This document shows positions 1 through 5,609 of a DNA stretch of 5,625 nucleotides, piece by piece. A model generated the notes under the pieces. The model was not told the origin of the DNA. It saw nothing but the letters and a program-made list of their open reading frames with translations, and did not search any database. Within the stretch, counting starts at the first letter, position 1, and each line of letters opens with the position of its first letter. Both the position numbers and the translations under genes were made by a program. Source of the stretch: Nanobdellati archaeon. Lineage in GTDB: Archaea; EX4484-52; JAADEF01. The DNA lies in NCBI GenBank assembly GCA_015521505.1, contig WAOB01000077.1:1-5625 (forward strand). The letters run 5' to 3'.

Positions 1-165
1 TATGTGGAGCTAAAGCTACCAGATAGTATAACGAGAGAGAAATACATATCACTTGCTAATGTAAAATTAGAAGAGATCGTAGAGTTTTCTCCAGATGAAG
101 AATTTAAAATTCTAAAAGAATTAAGAGAAAAAGCGAAAAAGAGATCTGACCTCTCCCCGTGCTAA
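1..165 (+). CDS. 3' end of an unidentified small protein gene (5' truncated by the window)
   Basis: Frame 1 is open from the first base to a TAA at 163-165 and gives 54 residues. It begins VELKLPDSITREKYIS and has a charged, probably helical C-terminal part, FSPDEEFKILKELREKAKK. I do not recognise a family. The final residues (about RSDLSPC) are probably not native, because they run into the hairpin end of an IS605-like element at about 146-175; the original C-terminus may have been replaced by that insertion. The short length, the lysine- and glutamate-rich helical tail, and a VapC-like fragment downstream once the inserted element is ignored make an antitoxin (VapB-like) possible. That is inference from position only, and no ribbon-helix-helix or AbrB signature is visible. 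The codon use looks like real coding sequence. The start lies outside the window. Confidence 0.5.
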   Translation, partial: YVELKLPDSITREKYISLANVKLEEIVEFSPDEEFKILKELREKAKKRSDLSPC

Positions 166-175
166 AGTGCGAGGA
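154..175. repeat. Imperfect terminal hairpin of the IS605-like element (probable right end)
   Basis: The arms CCCCGTGC and GTGCGAGG fold around a TAAA loop. Pairing runs from T154-A175 inward through C-G and G-C pairs, one C157-A172 mismatch and two G-T pairs next to the loop. It resembles the copy at 397-416. Imperfect palindromes of this kind mark IS200/IS605 ends. Confidence 0.55.
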
Positions 176-268
176 TTCCAGCCAGAGCAAGGAGTAAATT
201 TAAGGGACTGGTCTTAAGCCCGTTACGGCTATCCGCTATATTAGCAAATTTGCCGTTATGATAGGTTG

Positions 269-346
269 CGAGGCGGGTATTTTAAGCAAATATTTCGCTC
301 GTTTCTTTTTAATCTTTCTCGTGGCTTACTCAATTTACCCACCTCG
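269..346. repeat. Long imperfect hairpin inside the IS605-like element
   Basis: CGAGGCGGGTA (269-279) can pair with TACCCACCTCG (336-346), giving 10 pairs and one C-A mismatch. Inside it, TAAGC (283-287) can pair with GCTTA (324-328). Together they make an extended interrupted stem-loop of 78 bases. The surrounding 151-270 is about 48% G+C by my count (58 of 120), above the AT-rich neighbours. The function is unknown. It may be part of a transposon-encoded RNA or a secondary fold of element DNA. Confidence 0.4.
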
Positions 347-396
347 TCATAGAAAATAACAAAACGCAAAAAATTTTTAAAGTTTAAAGAATTTTA

Positions 397-416
397 CCCC
401 GCCTTAAAAAGCGAGG
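397..416. repeat. Imperfect terminal hairpin of the IS605-like element (probable left end)
   Basis: CCCCGC pairs with GCGAGG around a CTTAAAAA loop, with a C399-A414 mismatch at the same place as in the hairpin at 155-174. It lies immediately before GCTTGC and the VapC-like fragment. Confidence 0.5.
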
Positions 417-429
417 CTTGCTTTATCTT

Positions 430-489
430 TTGTCAGTTCTAGATACAAACGTTCTAATAGATAAAATCAAAAGAAACGAAGAAATGTAG
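430..489 (+). pseudogene. N-terminal fragment of a VapC-type PIN-domain toxin
   Basis: From a TTG at 430, or from further upstream in the same frame, the reading is LSVLDTNVLIDKIKRNEEM and then a TAG at 487-489. VLDTNVLID is the classic first strand of VapC PIN-domain ribonucleases, and its Asp is the first metal-binding catalytic residue. Only about 19 codons remain of a protein that is normally about 130 residues. The hairpin end of the IS605-like element lies about 15 bases upstream and has probably replaced the native start. On the downstream side the sequence switches at about 487 to the opposite-strand TnpB fragment. What is left cannot be active, because the later acidic residues of the PIN site are missing. 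A chance match is possible for so short a stretch, but the nine-residue motif is close to the family consensus. Confidence 0.5.
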
Positions 490-552
490 TTTTTCCTGTT
501 CCTTCGTTGGATGAAGCTTAAATACGTTAGTTCTTTTCATGGTTTTATACAT
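454..552 (-). pseudogene. N-terminal stub of an IS605-family TnpB
   Basis: Starting at ATG 552-550 on the - strand, the frame reads MYKTMKRTNVFKLHPTKEQE, continues KLHFF, and stops at TAG 456-454 (32 residues). The block M-K-R-T-x-x-F-K-L-x-P-T-K-E-Q-E is the N-terminus typical of archaeal TnpB/OrfB proteins, the RNA-guided nucleases of IS200/IS605 elements. The resemblance fades after about position 490, where the sequence becomes the VapC-like fragment read on the other strand, so the junction is near 487-490. The RuvC catalytic core and the zinc ribbon are absent, so no function remains. A well-placed TATA box lies upstream at 575-588. This stub is a different piece from the element at 146-418, which has its own two hairpins. 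No clear terminal hairpin was found to its right. Confidence 0.55.
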
Positions 553-574
553 TTTTTCTCTGCTTTTTGCATAA

Positions 575-588
575 CTTATATATAAACG
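575..588 (-). promoter_or_regulatory. TATA box for the TnpB stub
   Basis: On the - strand the sequence is CGTTTATATATAAG, a strong archaeal box A. It ends about 23 bases before the ATG at 552, so the transcript would have almost no leader. The remaining 590-680 is AT-rich with no gene or clear repeat that I can see. Confidence 0.4.
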
Positions 589-680
589 TTTCGCTTATCG
601 TAACTTTTCTAAACCTACCCCTTAATTCATTCTTACCCTGAAGGATAAAGCTTTCTTAGTGATGTTGTAACAGAGCAAAA

Positions 681-690
681 TATATTTATA
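681..690 (+). promoter_or_regulatory. Probable TATA box of the oligosaccharyltransferase gene
   Basis: TATATTTATA, preceded by an A-rich stretch that could be a BRE, lies about 36-45 bases ahead of the ATG at 726. A start site some 25 bases downstream would give a leader of about 10-15 bases or less. No GGAGG-like sequence precedes the ATG (the bases are CTCCTATATATATTT), so leaderless or near-leaderless translation is likely. The whole stretch is AT-rich, so the exact box is uncertain. Confidence 0.45.
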
Positions 691-725
691 ATTTTATTTT
701 AAAATTTTATCTCCTATATATATTT

Positions 726-2933
726 ATGCAGGTTAAAATTAACGAAAAAACGATAACAACAGTTCTTCTGATTATCTTTATATTAACCTTTGGTTTTACT
801 ATAAGAATAACAACTCTAACGAATAATGGATTGTTGTATGATCCTGATAGTTATTTTTGGTACAAGCTTGCGATGTATTTTTCAGGATTGGATACGGATT
901 TCATTGAGAAGAGAGATGGAAGATTGATATATACACAAGCCTATTATCCAACTGGTAGGGATTTATCAAAGGAAATTCTTTTTCTACCTTATACTATTGG
1001 AGTAACGTTTAAATTCTTTTCATCCATAAACTTGATAGACTTTACAAAGGAATCGTTAATGAGATACATGATGTATTTTGGTGCCTTTTTTGGAGCTTTG
1101 GCTGGAGTTGTATTGTTTTTCTTATTCAAAGAAATCACAAACAATACAAGGGTTTCGTTCTTCTCTTCTTTAATATATCTAGCTTCATATGCTGCTTTCT
1201 CTCGTAATACTGCTGGAGATGCAGGCCAGGAATCTTTAGGCTTTCCATTAATCTTTCTCTGGATGTTGCTCTTCATCAAAGCAATAAAAGAAGAAACACT
1301 TAAACGATATGTAATTTACGTTGCATCATCCATAGTTATTTTTTCTCTTGCATCTTTAACTTGGGGTGGTAATGAATTCTTCTTAAGAGTTCTTGGAGTG
1401 ACAGCTAACCTCTACATCTTATATCTTTTGGTAACGTTTAAGAGAAACGATCGATTCTTCGTAACATACGTTTCTCTGGTATATACATCGAATTTCATAC
1501 GTGCAATGTTTACGGAGAGATATTCTTTAATCCCTGCATTAAGTTTTGAGAACATTTTAATATATTGTCTGCCTGTAGTTCTATATGCCTTCAACGTTTT
1601 ATTCATCGAAATACATAAACGATTTAAAATAGAAAGAAAAAAAGTTTTGGCGGTTTTTCTTCTCATGTTTTTAGTATTAGGTTTCGTATATAACATTAAA
1701 ACCGGTGCCTTTGAAAAGTTATACTCGTATTATATAAAGGGAGAAAAGAGTTTGACGGGAAATACTGTCGCTTATTATAGAACATCAAGCTTTGAGGATT
1801 TCAAGAACTATCATAAGTATCTGCTGATATTCTTACCGATAGGTTTAGCTTATATTGTCAGCATGATAATAAGAGGTAATAGAAGATTCGAATTGTTCCT
1901 ATTAATTGTTTGGACTATTTTATCAATACAAGCGGCGTATTGGATGATTCGTCTCCACATGTTTCTCTCTGCAACGTTAGCAATATTAACTGTATTAACT
2001 CTTGACCTCATTTCAAAACAATCCAAAAGATATGGAAGACTTATCTTTTTCTTATTCGTAGGTTTGATATTGTTGGATGTAACGTCTAAAGGAATATCTT
2101 ATGCGACAGGAATGAAATATGCTGATATTGGTGTAATGCCGTGGAAAGATGCAGGAGAATGGATCAAAAACAATACTGAAAAGAACTCATTACTCATACA
2201 TTGGTGGGACTATGGCTATTATCTTCAAGTCTTTGCCGATAGGTATACGATAGTCGATGGAGGAAATGCTGGTCCTCCTATACCTGAAAGAAATGGTAGT
2301 TGGAACAGAAACATAGATGTAGCTCTTGCTTTTCTTTCTCCAGAAGAGGAATTCGAAAGATTGATGTACATATATAATCCTGATAATCTACCGACGTATG
2401 TTCTCGTATCTTTAGAAGAGCTTGGTAAATCGTGGGCTATAAACTATCATGCAACGAATGGTGGCAAATATACAAGAATCTTCCTGTATAACTTTGTGAT
2501 TCCTTCGACAGGTAATGCTTCGTTGGATATACAGATAATTTCACGAAAACTCAACGATATAAGAATTGTAGGAAGGATAAGTTACTCGATTGAAAAAGAT
2601 ACGTACTACGTTTACGTACCTGTTAGAGTACCTGTTGATGATAGGAGATATACGATAGTAAATTATGTTTTCACGTATAAATCGACGGGGAACAAAACAA
2701 AAGACGTTGAAGAGATTAAAAGAATAGCCAGAACCGTTAGCTTAAGAAACTATTTAATAATACCAAGAATAAACGGATATGATATCTGGGTACAAATTGG
2801 AAAAGAAGGAGATGAAAATCTTCTTTTAGCAAAGCTATTACCTCTTGAACCGAATGGTAAAGGTAGAGGGTTAAAGCATTTCAAACTTGTCTATACAAAC
2901 GGTTGGGTTTATATTTATAAGTATGTTCAATAA
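726..2933 (+). CDS. aglB: Archaeal oligosaccharyltransferase, STT3/AglB type
   Basis: This is the membrane enzyme that moves a finished glycan from a dolichol (phosphate or pyrophosphate) carrier to Asn in Asn-X-Ser/Thr sites of proteins on the outer face of the membrane. The 735 residues begin with a membrane segment (about 11-29). A YDPDSYFWYK loop follows at 38-47, with the first acidic metal-binding motif (D39, D41). Many more hydrophobic segments run to about residue 452. The second acidic loop is AGDAGQES (163-170; D165 and E169 are candidate ligands). An SSFE sequence at 354-357 fits the SVSE/TIXE motif of the large external loop. The soluble C-terminal domain carries the family hallmark WWDYG at 493-497. 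The usual DK motif region appears as VSLEELGKSW (561-570), which lacks the expected Asp. The length is normal for a short archaeal AglB. The gene stands alone, with transposon debris on both sides. Start: ATG 10-15 bases after the likely transcription start. Confidence 0.93.
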   Translation: MQVKINEKTITTVLLIIFILTFGFTIRITTLTNNGLLYDPDSYFWYKLAMYFSGLDTDFIEKRDGRLIYTQAYYPTGRDLSKEILFLPYTIGVTFKFFSSINLIDFTKESLMRYMMYFGAFFGALAGVVLFFLFKEITNNTRVSFFSSLIYLASYAAFSRNTAGDAGQESLGFPLIFLWMLLFIKAIKEETLKRYVIYVASSIVIFSLASLTWGGNEFFLRVLGVTANLYILYLLVTFKRNDRFFVTYVSLVYTSNFIRAMFTERYSLIPALSFENILIYCLPVVLYAFNVLFIEIHKRFKIERKKVLAVFLLMFLVLGFVYNIKTGAFEKLYSYYIKGEKSLTGNTVAYYRTSSFEDFKNYHKYLLIFLPIGLAYIVSMIIRGNRRFELFLLIVWTILSIQAAYWMIRLHMFLSATLAILTVLTLDLISKQSKRYGRLIFFLFVGLILLDVTSKGISYATGMKYADIGVMPWKDAGEWIKNNTEKNSLLIHWWDYGYYLQVFADRYTIVDGGNAGPPIPERNGSWNRNIDVALAFLSPEEEFERLMYIYNPDNLPTYVLVSLEELGKSWAINYHATNGGKYTRIFLYNFVIPSTGNASLDIQIISRKLNDIRIVGRISYSIEKDTYYVYVPVRVPVDDRRYTIVNYVFTYKSTGNKTKDVEEIKRIARTVSLRNYLIIPRINGYDIWVQIGKEGDENLLLAKLLPLEPNGKGRGLKHFKLVYTNGWVYIYKYVQ

Positions 2934-2938
2934 GATCT

Positions 2939-3913
2939 ATTATCTAAGTACATAATTTTAAACTTATCATCCAAGAACTTTTCAATTCAGCTTGATATCT
3001 ACTCTGTTTTAGCAATAGTTTCTTTAAGTTCTTCTATATTCAGGAGAAACATCTATGAAACGAATCTTTTAACATTCTTCTGGACAACAGTATTCAAATT
3101 TTAGGAGTAGGAAAAGAATAAACTAATGCACTCTAATAGGATAGACTCCACAGCCATGCTTAACGGAGAAATGCTCGTAGCCCAGTCTAGAGACACGATA
3201 TAGCTACGGAACTCGTTGGTATAGATAGTGCTACCCTGCTCAACGTGCTTAAGCAAGATATTACATGAGGTACTGTAGTACTATTCATACCGATTTCCAT
3301 AGCTATGGCTGATTGGCTTATTCCTAGTGTGAGTATTTCGCTTAGCGATAGCTACGTCTATGCGAATACTGTACCAGTGGTGTCGTTGAATTGTTTACCG
3401 CATTTTCTGCATTTACACCATTTGGCTAACAATGTTCACGAAGCATCCCTATTATTATCCGTAAGTGCCTGCTTAAGCTGATCCCAACTGCACACTATAA
3501 AAAACTATCCAACAATTAAATCATGTAGCATAAAATCAAGAGCGTAAAGTTTTTTTAGCGTCGTTTTCTGTAATCCTTTTTATAGGACTTGGCGTATTTA
3601 GAAGATCTTGGAATTCTCCTAACTTACCACGAGAAGTAAGGAACTCCAAATTTCGTTTCAATTAGTTCCTGAACCTCTTTTATTATTCGCGAATCTTTCC
3701 TTTCTTTGGGTTTTTCCTTCTGATCTTCTCGTAGTCTCTGGAGTTCCACATTTTTAGCCATGTGTAGCTAATTACTTTCATAATTCCTACCAATCTTACT
3801 GCTTCCTTAACGTTCATCCTTTGCAAAGGTGTCTCATGATATTTTTTAAGAACTCTTACACCTTTCTCTCTTTTATTCTTTAATCCAGCTCTTACTTGGT
3901 TTGATTTTTTTAG
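2939..3913 (-). pseudogene. Decayed IS630-family transposase, split by a nested insertion
   Basis: On the - strand, 3913-3683 reads without stop and includes MNVKEAVRLVGI and YTWLKMWN, a helix-turn-helix of the IS630 kind. After a frameshift, 3686-3555 reads IIKEVQELIETKFGVPYFSW, then a stop and VRRIPRSSKYAKSYKKDYRK, as in archaeal IS630 proteins (SSWQxRRIL...Y..DYR). Near 3520-3487, DLIVG-FFIVCS resembles the first catalytic strand (IGFFDE.SPQ) with its Asp lost. The C-terminal half resumes at about 3120 with FFSYS-stop-NLNTVVQKNVKRFVS, matching the YSPxLNPIEWxWKxxKR hallmark. It then reads MFLLNIEELKETIAKTE and IEKFLDDKFKIMYL, close to the usual IS630 tail. The tail abuts the end of the oligosaccharyltransferase gene. 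The DDE core is missing and its place is taken by the IS1595-like fragment. Terminal inverted repeats were not identified. Multiple stops and frameshifts show that it is inactive. Confidence 0.65.
3123..3486 (-). pseudogene. Decayed IS1595-like transposase fragment inside the IS630 remnant
   Basis: On the - strand, one frame from about 3486 reads DQLKQALTDNNRDAS, stop, LLAKWCKCRKCGKQFNDTTG, then TVFA, two stops within three codons, and LSLSEILTL...QSAIAMEIGMNSTTV. C-x2-C-x-K followed by TGTxF and L-x-L is the zinc-ribbon start of IS1595-type transposases, and the last part looks like a helix-turn-helix. At 3235-3191 a second frame gives STIYTNEFRSYIVS. After another frameshift RLGYEHFSVKHG and VYPIRVH follow, resembling the ISXO2-like 'D-E-Y-x-x-Y ... 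GY-x-H-x-x-V-x-H' C-terminal region. Most of the catalytic core is deleted. At roughly 120 codons this is under half of a normal protein. It sits where the IS630 core should be, so it probably arrived by insertion and both were then eroded. It looks richer in G+C than its surroundings. IS1 or IS6 relatives are less likely alternatives. Confidence 0.5.
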
Positions 3914-4035
3914 TATAAATAGTTTTACTCAGAACAATAATTTATGTTTTAATTCTTTCAGCGTTTATATTGTTATTCTAAAACATAATCTGTATTCTCT
4001 CCTCCTAACAAATAAGGCTACATAAAACAAATCTC
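3914..4035. other. AT-rich spacer without a recognisable gene
   Basis: Between the IS630 remnant and the cyclotransferase promoter I see no coding signal. ATGTTTTA (about 3943-3950) and TAAAACAT (about 3979-3986) form an 8-base inverted repeat in very AT-rich sequence. This could be a worn transposon end or chance. Confidence 0.3.
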
Positions 4036-4045
4036 TTTTATATTT
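4036..4045 (+). promoter_or_regulatory. Probable TATA box of the cyclotransferase-like gene
   Basis: TTTTATATTT lies about 29-38 bases ahead of the ATG at 4074, the usual place for an archaeal box A in a leaderless transcript. No Shine-Dalgarno sequence precedes the ATG (TTATCTCTTTATTT). Confidence 0.5.
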
Positions 4046-4073
4046 CCATAAATAATATTTTATCTCTTTATTT

Positions 4074-4559
4074 ATGAAAGTGATAAAATATTTTGCTTAT
4101 GGCTCTAATATGCATGAGAAAGATTTAGAAAGATGGTGTAAAAAAAAGAATTATGAACCTATAAAACCTCTAGAGCGGCGAGTTGCAGTACTAAAAAATT
4201 GGAAGTTAGTATTTAACTACTATTCAACTAGTAGGAAAGGTGGTGCTGCAAATATTAAACCTCAGAAGGGATGTGAAGTATGGGGTATTTTAATGGTATT
4301 AAAAGAGGAGGATTATAAGAAAATAAAGAAAAAAGAAGGAGCACCATATTATTACAAGGAGATTACTGTAGAGGTAGAGACTAAAGATGGAAAGAAAATT
4401 TATGATGTTAAAACATTTAAGGTTGCTGAGGAACATGAAGAAGAGGATGATATATCTCCTACGAGAGAGTATCTCAACATTCTTATAGAATCTGCTGAAA
4501 AATATCGATTCCCTAGATGGTATATTGAAATGCTTAAATCTATAAAGACAAAAGATTAG
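4074..4559 (+). CDS. Gamma-glutamylcyclotransferase-fold protein (GGCT/AIG2-like)
   Basis: The 161 residues match the GGCT fold over their whole length. The family's substrate-binding loop FAYGSNM is at 7-13, GGAANI at 56-61, EVWGILMVL at 68-76, and an acidic residue in KKKEGAPYYY at 85-94. E88 is the expected catalytic Glu, as in the EGxxxGxY motif of human GGCT. The tail SPTREYLNILIESA...YIEMLKSI (128-156) aligns by eye with the SPxYxxxI...Y-x-x-x-L-x-x-I end of eukaryotic GGCT. Known members cyclise gamma-glutamyl amino acids, peptides or amines to 5-oxoproline. The natural substrate in an archaeon, most of which lack glutathione, is not evident. There is no signal peptide or membrane segment, so it should be cytosolic. 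It is transcribed alone, with transposon remnants upstream and a convergent gene 141 bases downstream. Start: ATG at TATA-box distance. Confidence 0.85.
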   Translation: MKVIKYFAYGSNMHEKDLERWCKKKNYEPIKPLERRVAVLKNWKLVFNYYSTSRKGGAANIKPQKGCEVWGILMVLKEEDYKKIKKKEGAPYYYKEITVEVETKDGKKIYDVKTFKVAEEHEEEDDISPTREYLNILIESAEKYRFPRWYIEMLKSIKTKD

Positions 4560-4700
4560 ATCTTATTTGTGATTTATGAATAGAACTATTTTATAAACCG
4601 CAAAGACGTGATAGAGTTAAGCTCTTTGATTAAACCGATGAAAAAGTAATTTCTTAAATCTATATATAAAATAAAATATATTCTTTTGATAAAATATTTT
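4560..4700. terminator. Convergent intergenic region, probable shared termination zone
   Basis: This stretch separates the ends of two convergent genes. It is very AT-rich, with T-runs on both strands (for example TATTTTAT at about 4588-4594 on +, and several T-tracts at 4660-4700 on -). A small AGAG/CTCT stem lies at 4613-4625. Archaeal termination mainly needs T-rich tracts, so termination for both genes here is plausible but not shown by a definite motif. Confidence 0.3.
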
Positions 4701-5609
4701 TTAATAAAAATTTTGTAAATGAATTTCGTTTATATCCAAGACAACGTTTATGGGAAAATCGTTCAAAAGTATTACTTGACCAATAATTTCCTTTGTATTT
4801 ATTCTTCCAAACAATTTATAGGTTGTTTTTCTCAAATGTTTTACTCTAACCGACTTTATGATACGTTTAAGGTTCTCTATAATTTCTTCCTTCTTTACAT
4901 TAAAAATTTCCTGCTTTTTTAGATACGGGTGAATATTCTTTGAAATGAAATCCTTATAAACGATTTTCCATTTATCCTCAGGTATTAAAATTTCCATAGC
5001 TATAGGTTCGTTTTTATGAAAAATAACAGCTCCAACCTGATTTTTATAGAAAGGTATATCTTCAACGTATTTTTTAAAGGATTCTTTGGCGATGTCGATC
5101 TTTTTAACGAGGTTATCTCTCTCAGAAATTGTCACGTTAAACATATATCGATTAACGTTTCTCCAAACATGTTCTTGTCCTAAATTAGCCATTAATGCAA
5201 ATTTAACTTCTTTAGGAGCTGAATACATAGGAGAAAATCTTCTACTAGCTCTTATAGGATGAGATGCGTGGATGCATCTCGTATCTATTATTTCTTTTTC
5301 TCCTTCTAAAATTATCATACCAATAGATACCCCACGGGATTGAGTTGAAACACCTTTCAAGACGGTTGCCGGTCTTATCAAGACAGGTTTATCTTCAAGG
5401 TTCGAAACAACGATCTCACTTATTTTACCTGTATCCCTTATATCAAGTCTTGCCTCTTCAGCGAGGAGATATTCTTTATCGAAATTATTTTCATATATGA
5501 TTGGCAATATAAATAAATTCGTATCTTTAATTCTTATTACTTCTTCGAATTTAAATCCATTCCTTTCGTTAACAATATCTTCGAGAAATTTCAGGATTTT
5601 TCCCTCCAT
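4701..5609 (-). CDS. ARPP-1 (DUF6569)-like protein
   Basis: The protein has 302 residues from the ATG at 5609-5607. A TTG two codons upstream (5615-5613) is in frame, but ATG is the better start. The order of segments fits the ARPP-1 family (ADP-ribosylglycohydrolase- and rhodanese-phosphatase-associated protein): LFILPIIYE (32-40), YLLAEEARLDI (47-57), ISEIVVSNLEDKPVLIRPA (63-81), VLKGVSTQSRGVSIGMII (83-100), DTRCIHASHPIRASRRFSP (109-127), QEHVW (145-149), and a later GAVIFHKNEPIAMEIL (193-208) that matches the 'vGavv...i..ElF' strand. The family's biochemical function is not established. Related proteins are found near phosphatase or ADP-ribose-processing genes, none of which are in this window. 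No signal peptide or membrane segment is visible. The C-terminal 80 residues are lysine-rich. Its promoter lies beyond the window edge. It converges on the cyclotransferase-like gene, so the two are not co-transcribed. Confidence 0.7.
   Translation of the reverse strand: MEGKILKFLEDIVNERNGFKFEEVIRIKDTNLFILPIIYENNFDKEYLLAEEARLDIRDTGKISEIVVSNLEDKPVLIRPATVLKGVSTQSRGVSIGMIILEGEKEIIDTRCIHASHPIRASRRFSPMYSAPKEVKFALMANLGQEHVWRNVNRYMFNVTISERDNLVKKIDIAKESFKKYVEDIPFYKNQVGAVIFHKNEPIAMEILIPEDKWKIVYKDFISKNIHPYLKKQEIFNVKKEEIIENLKRIIKSVRVKHLRKTTYKLFGRINTKEIIGQVILLNDFPINVVLDINEIHLQNFY

Larger units (their letters stand above)
146..418 (-). mobile_element. Internally deleted IS200/IS605-like element (MITE/PATE type)
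   Basis: Two imperfect hairpins in the same orientation, CCCCGTGCTAAAGTGCGAGG at 155-174 and CCCCGCCTTAAAAAGCGAGG at 397-416, bracket about 220 bases with no intact gene. They share the outer CCCCG/GCGAGG arms and the same internal C-A mismatch. Same-orientation imperfect palindromes near each end are what IS200/IS605 TnpA (Y1 transposase) recognises. Read on the - strand, 397-416 would be the left end. The 155-174 hairpin, followed by GGGGAGAGGTCAG, would be the right end, which resembles the ends found 3' of archaeal tnpB genes. Between them on - lies a T/A-rich promoter-like stretch (about 365-390), a possible ATG at 350 with several stops after it, and an open 39-codon stretch (281-162) containing NGKFANIADSRNG. 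That stretch may be a worn TnpB C-terminus. Exact ends are uncertain. Confidence 0.5.

Noticed and set aside
151..270. Possible stable RNA such as tRNA, SRP RNA or RNase P RNA, suggested by the higher G+C
   Set aside because: No T-loop GGTTCGAATCC, no SRP or RNase P conserved blocks were seen. The IS605-like hairpins give a better explanation.
989..1279. Open frame of 96 codons on the - strand inside the oligosaccharyltransferase gene
   Set aside because: It lies wholly inside a strongly supported membrane protein gene, has no family signature and no promoter.
1412..1696. Open frame of 94 codons on the - strand inside the oligosaccharyltransferase gene
   Set aside because: Antisense shadow of hydrophobic codons, with no recognisable motif.
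2939..3052. First read as an IS256-type transposase fragment because of the FLDDKFKIMYLD string
   Set aside because: The same frame upstream carries YS-NLN...KNVKRF, the IS630 C-terminal hallmark, so it belongs to the IS630 remnant.
3181..3250. - strand reading SRVALSIPTSSVAISCL as continuation of the zinc-ribbon transposase frame
   Set aside because: The overlapping frame STIYTNEFRSYIVS fits the transposase family better, so the first reading is taken as a shadow after a frameshift.
3943..3986. ATGTTTTA / TAAAACAT inverted repeat as a regulatory hairpin or CRISPR-like repeat
   Set aside because: Only eight AT-rich bases, long loop, no third copy. Chance is likely.
4719..4922. Open frame of 67 codons on + opposite the ARPP-1-like gene
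   Set aside because: Phe/Tyr/Asn-rich product typical of an antisense shadow, fully inside a real gene.
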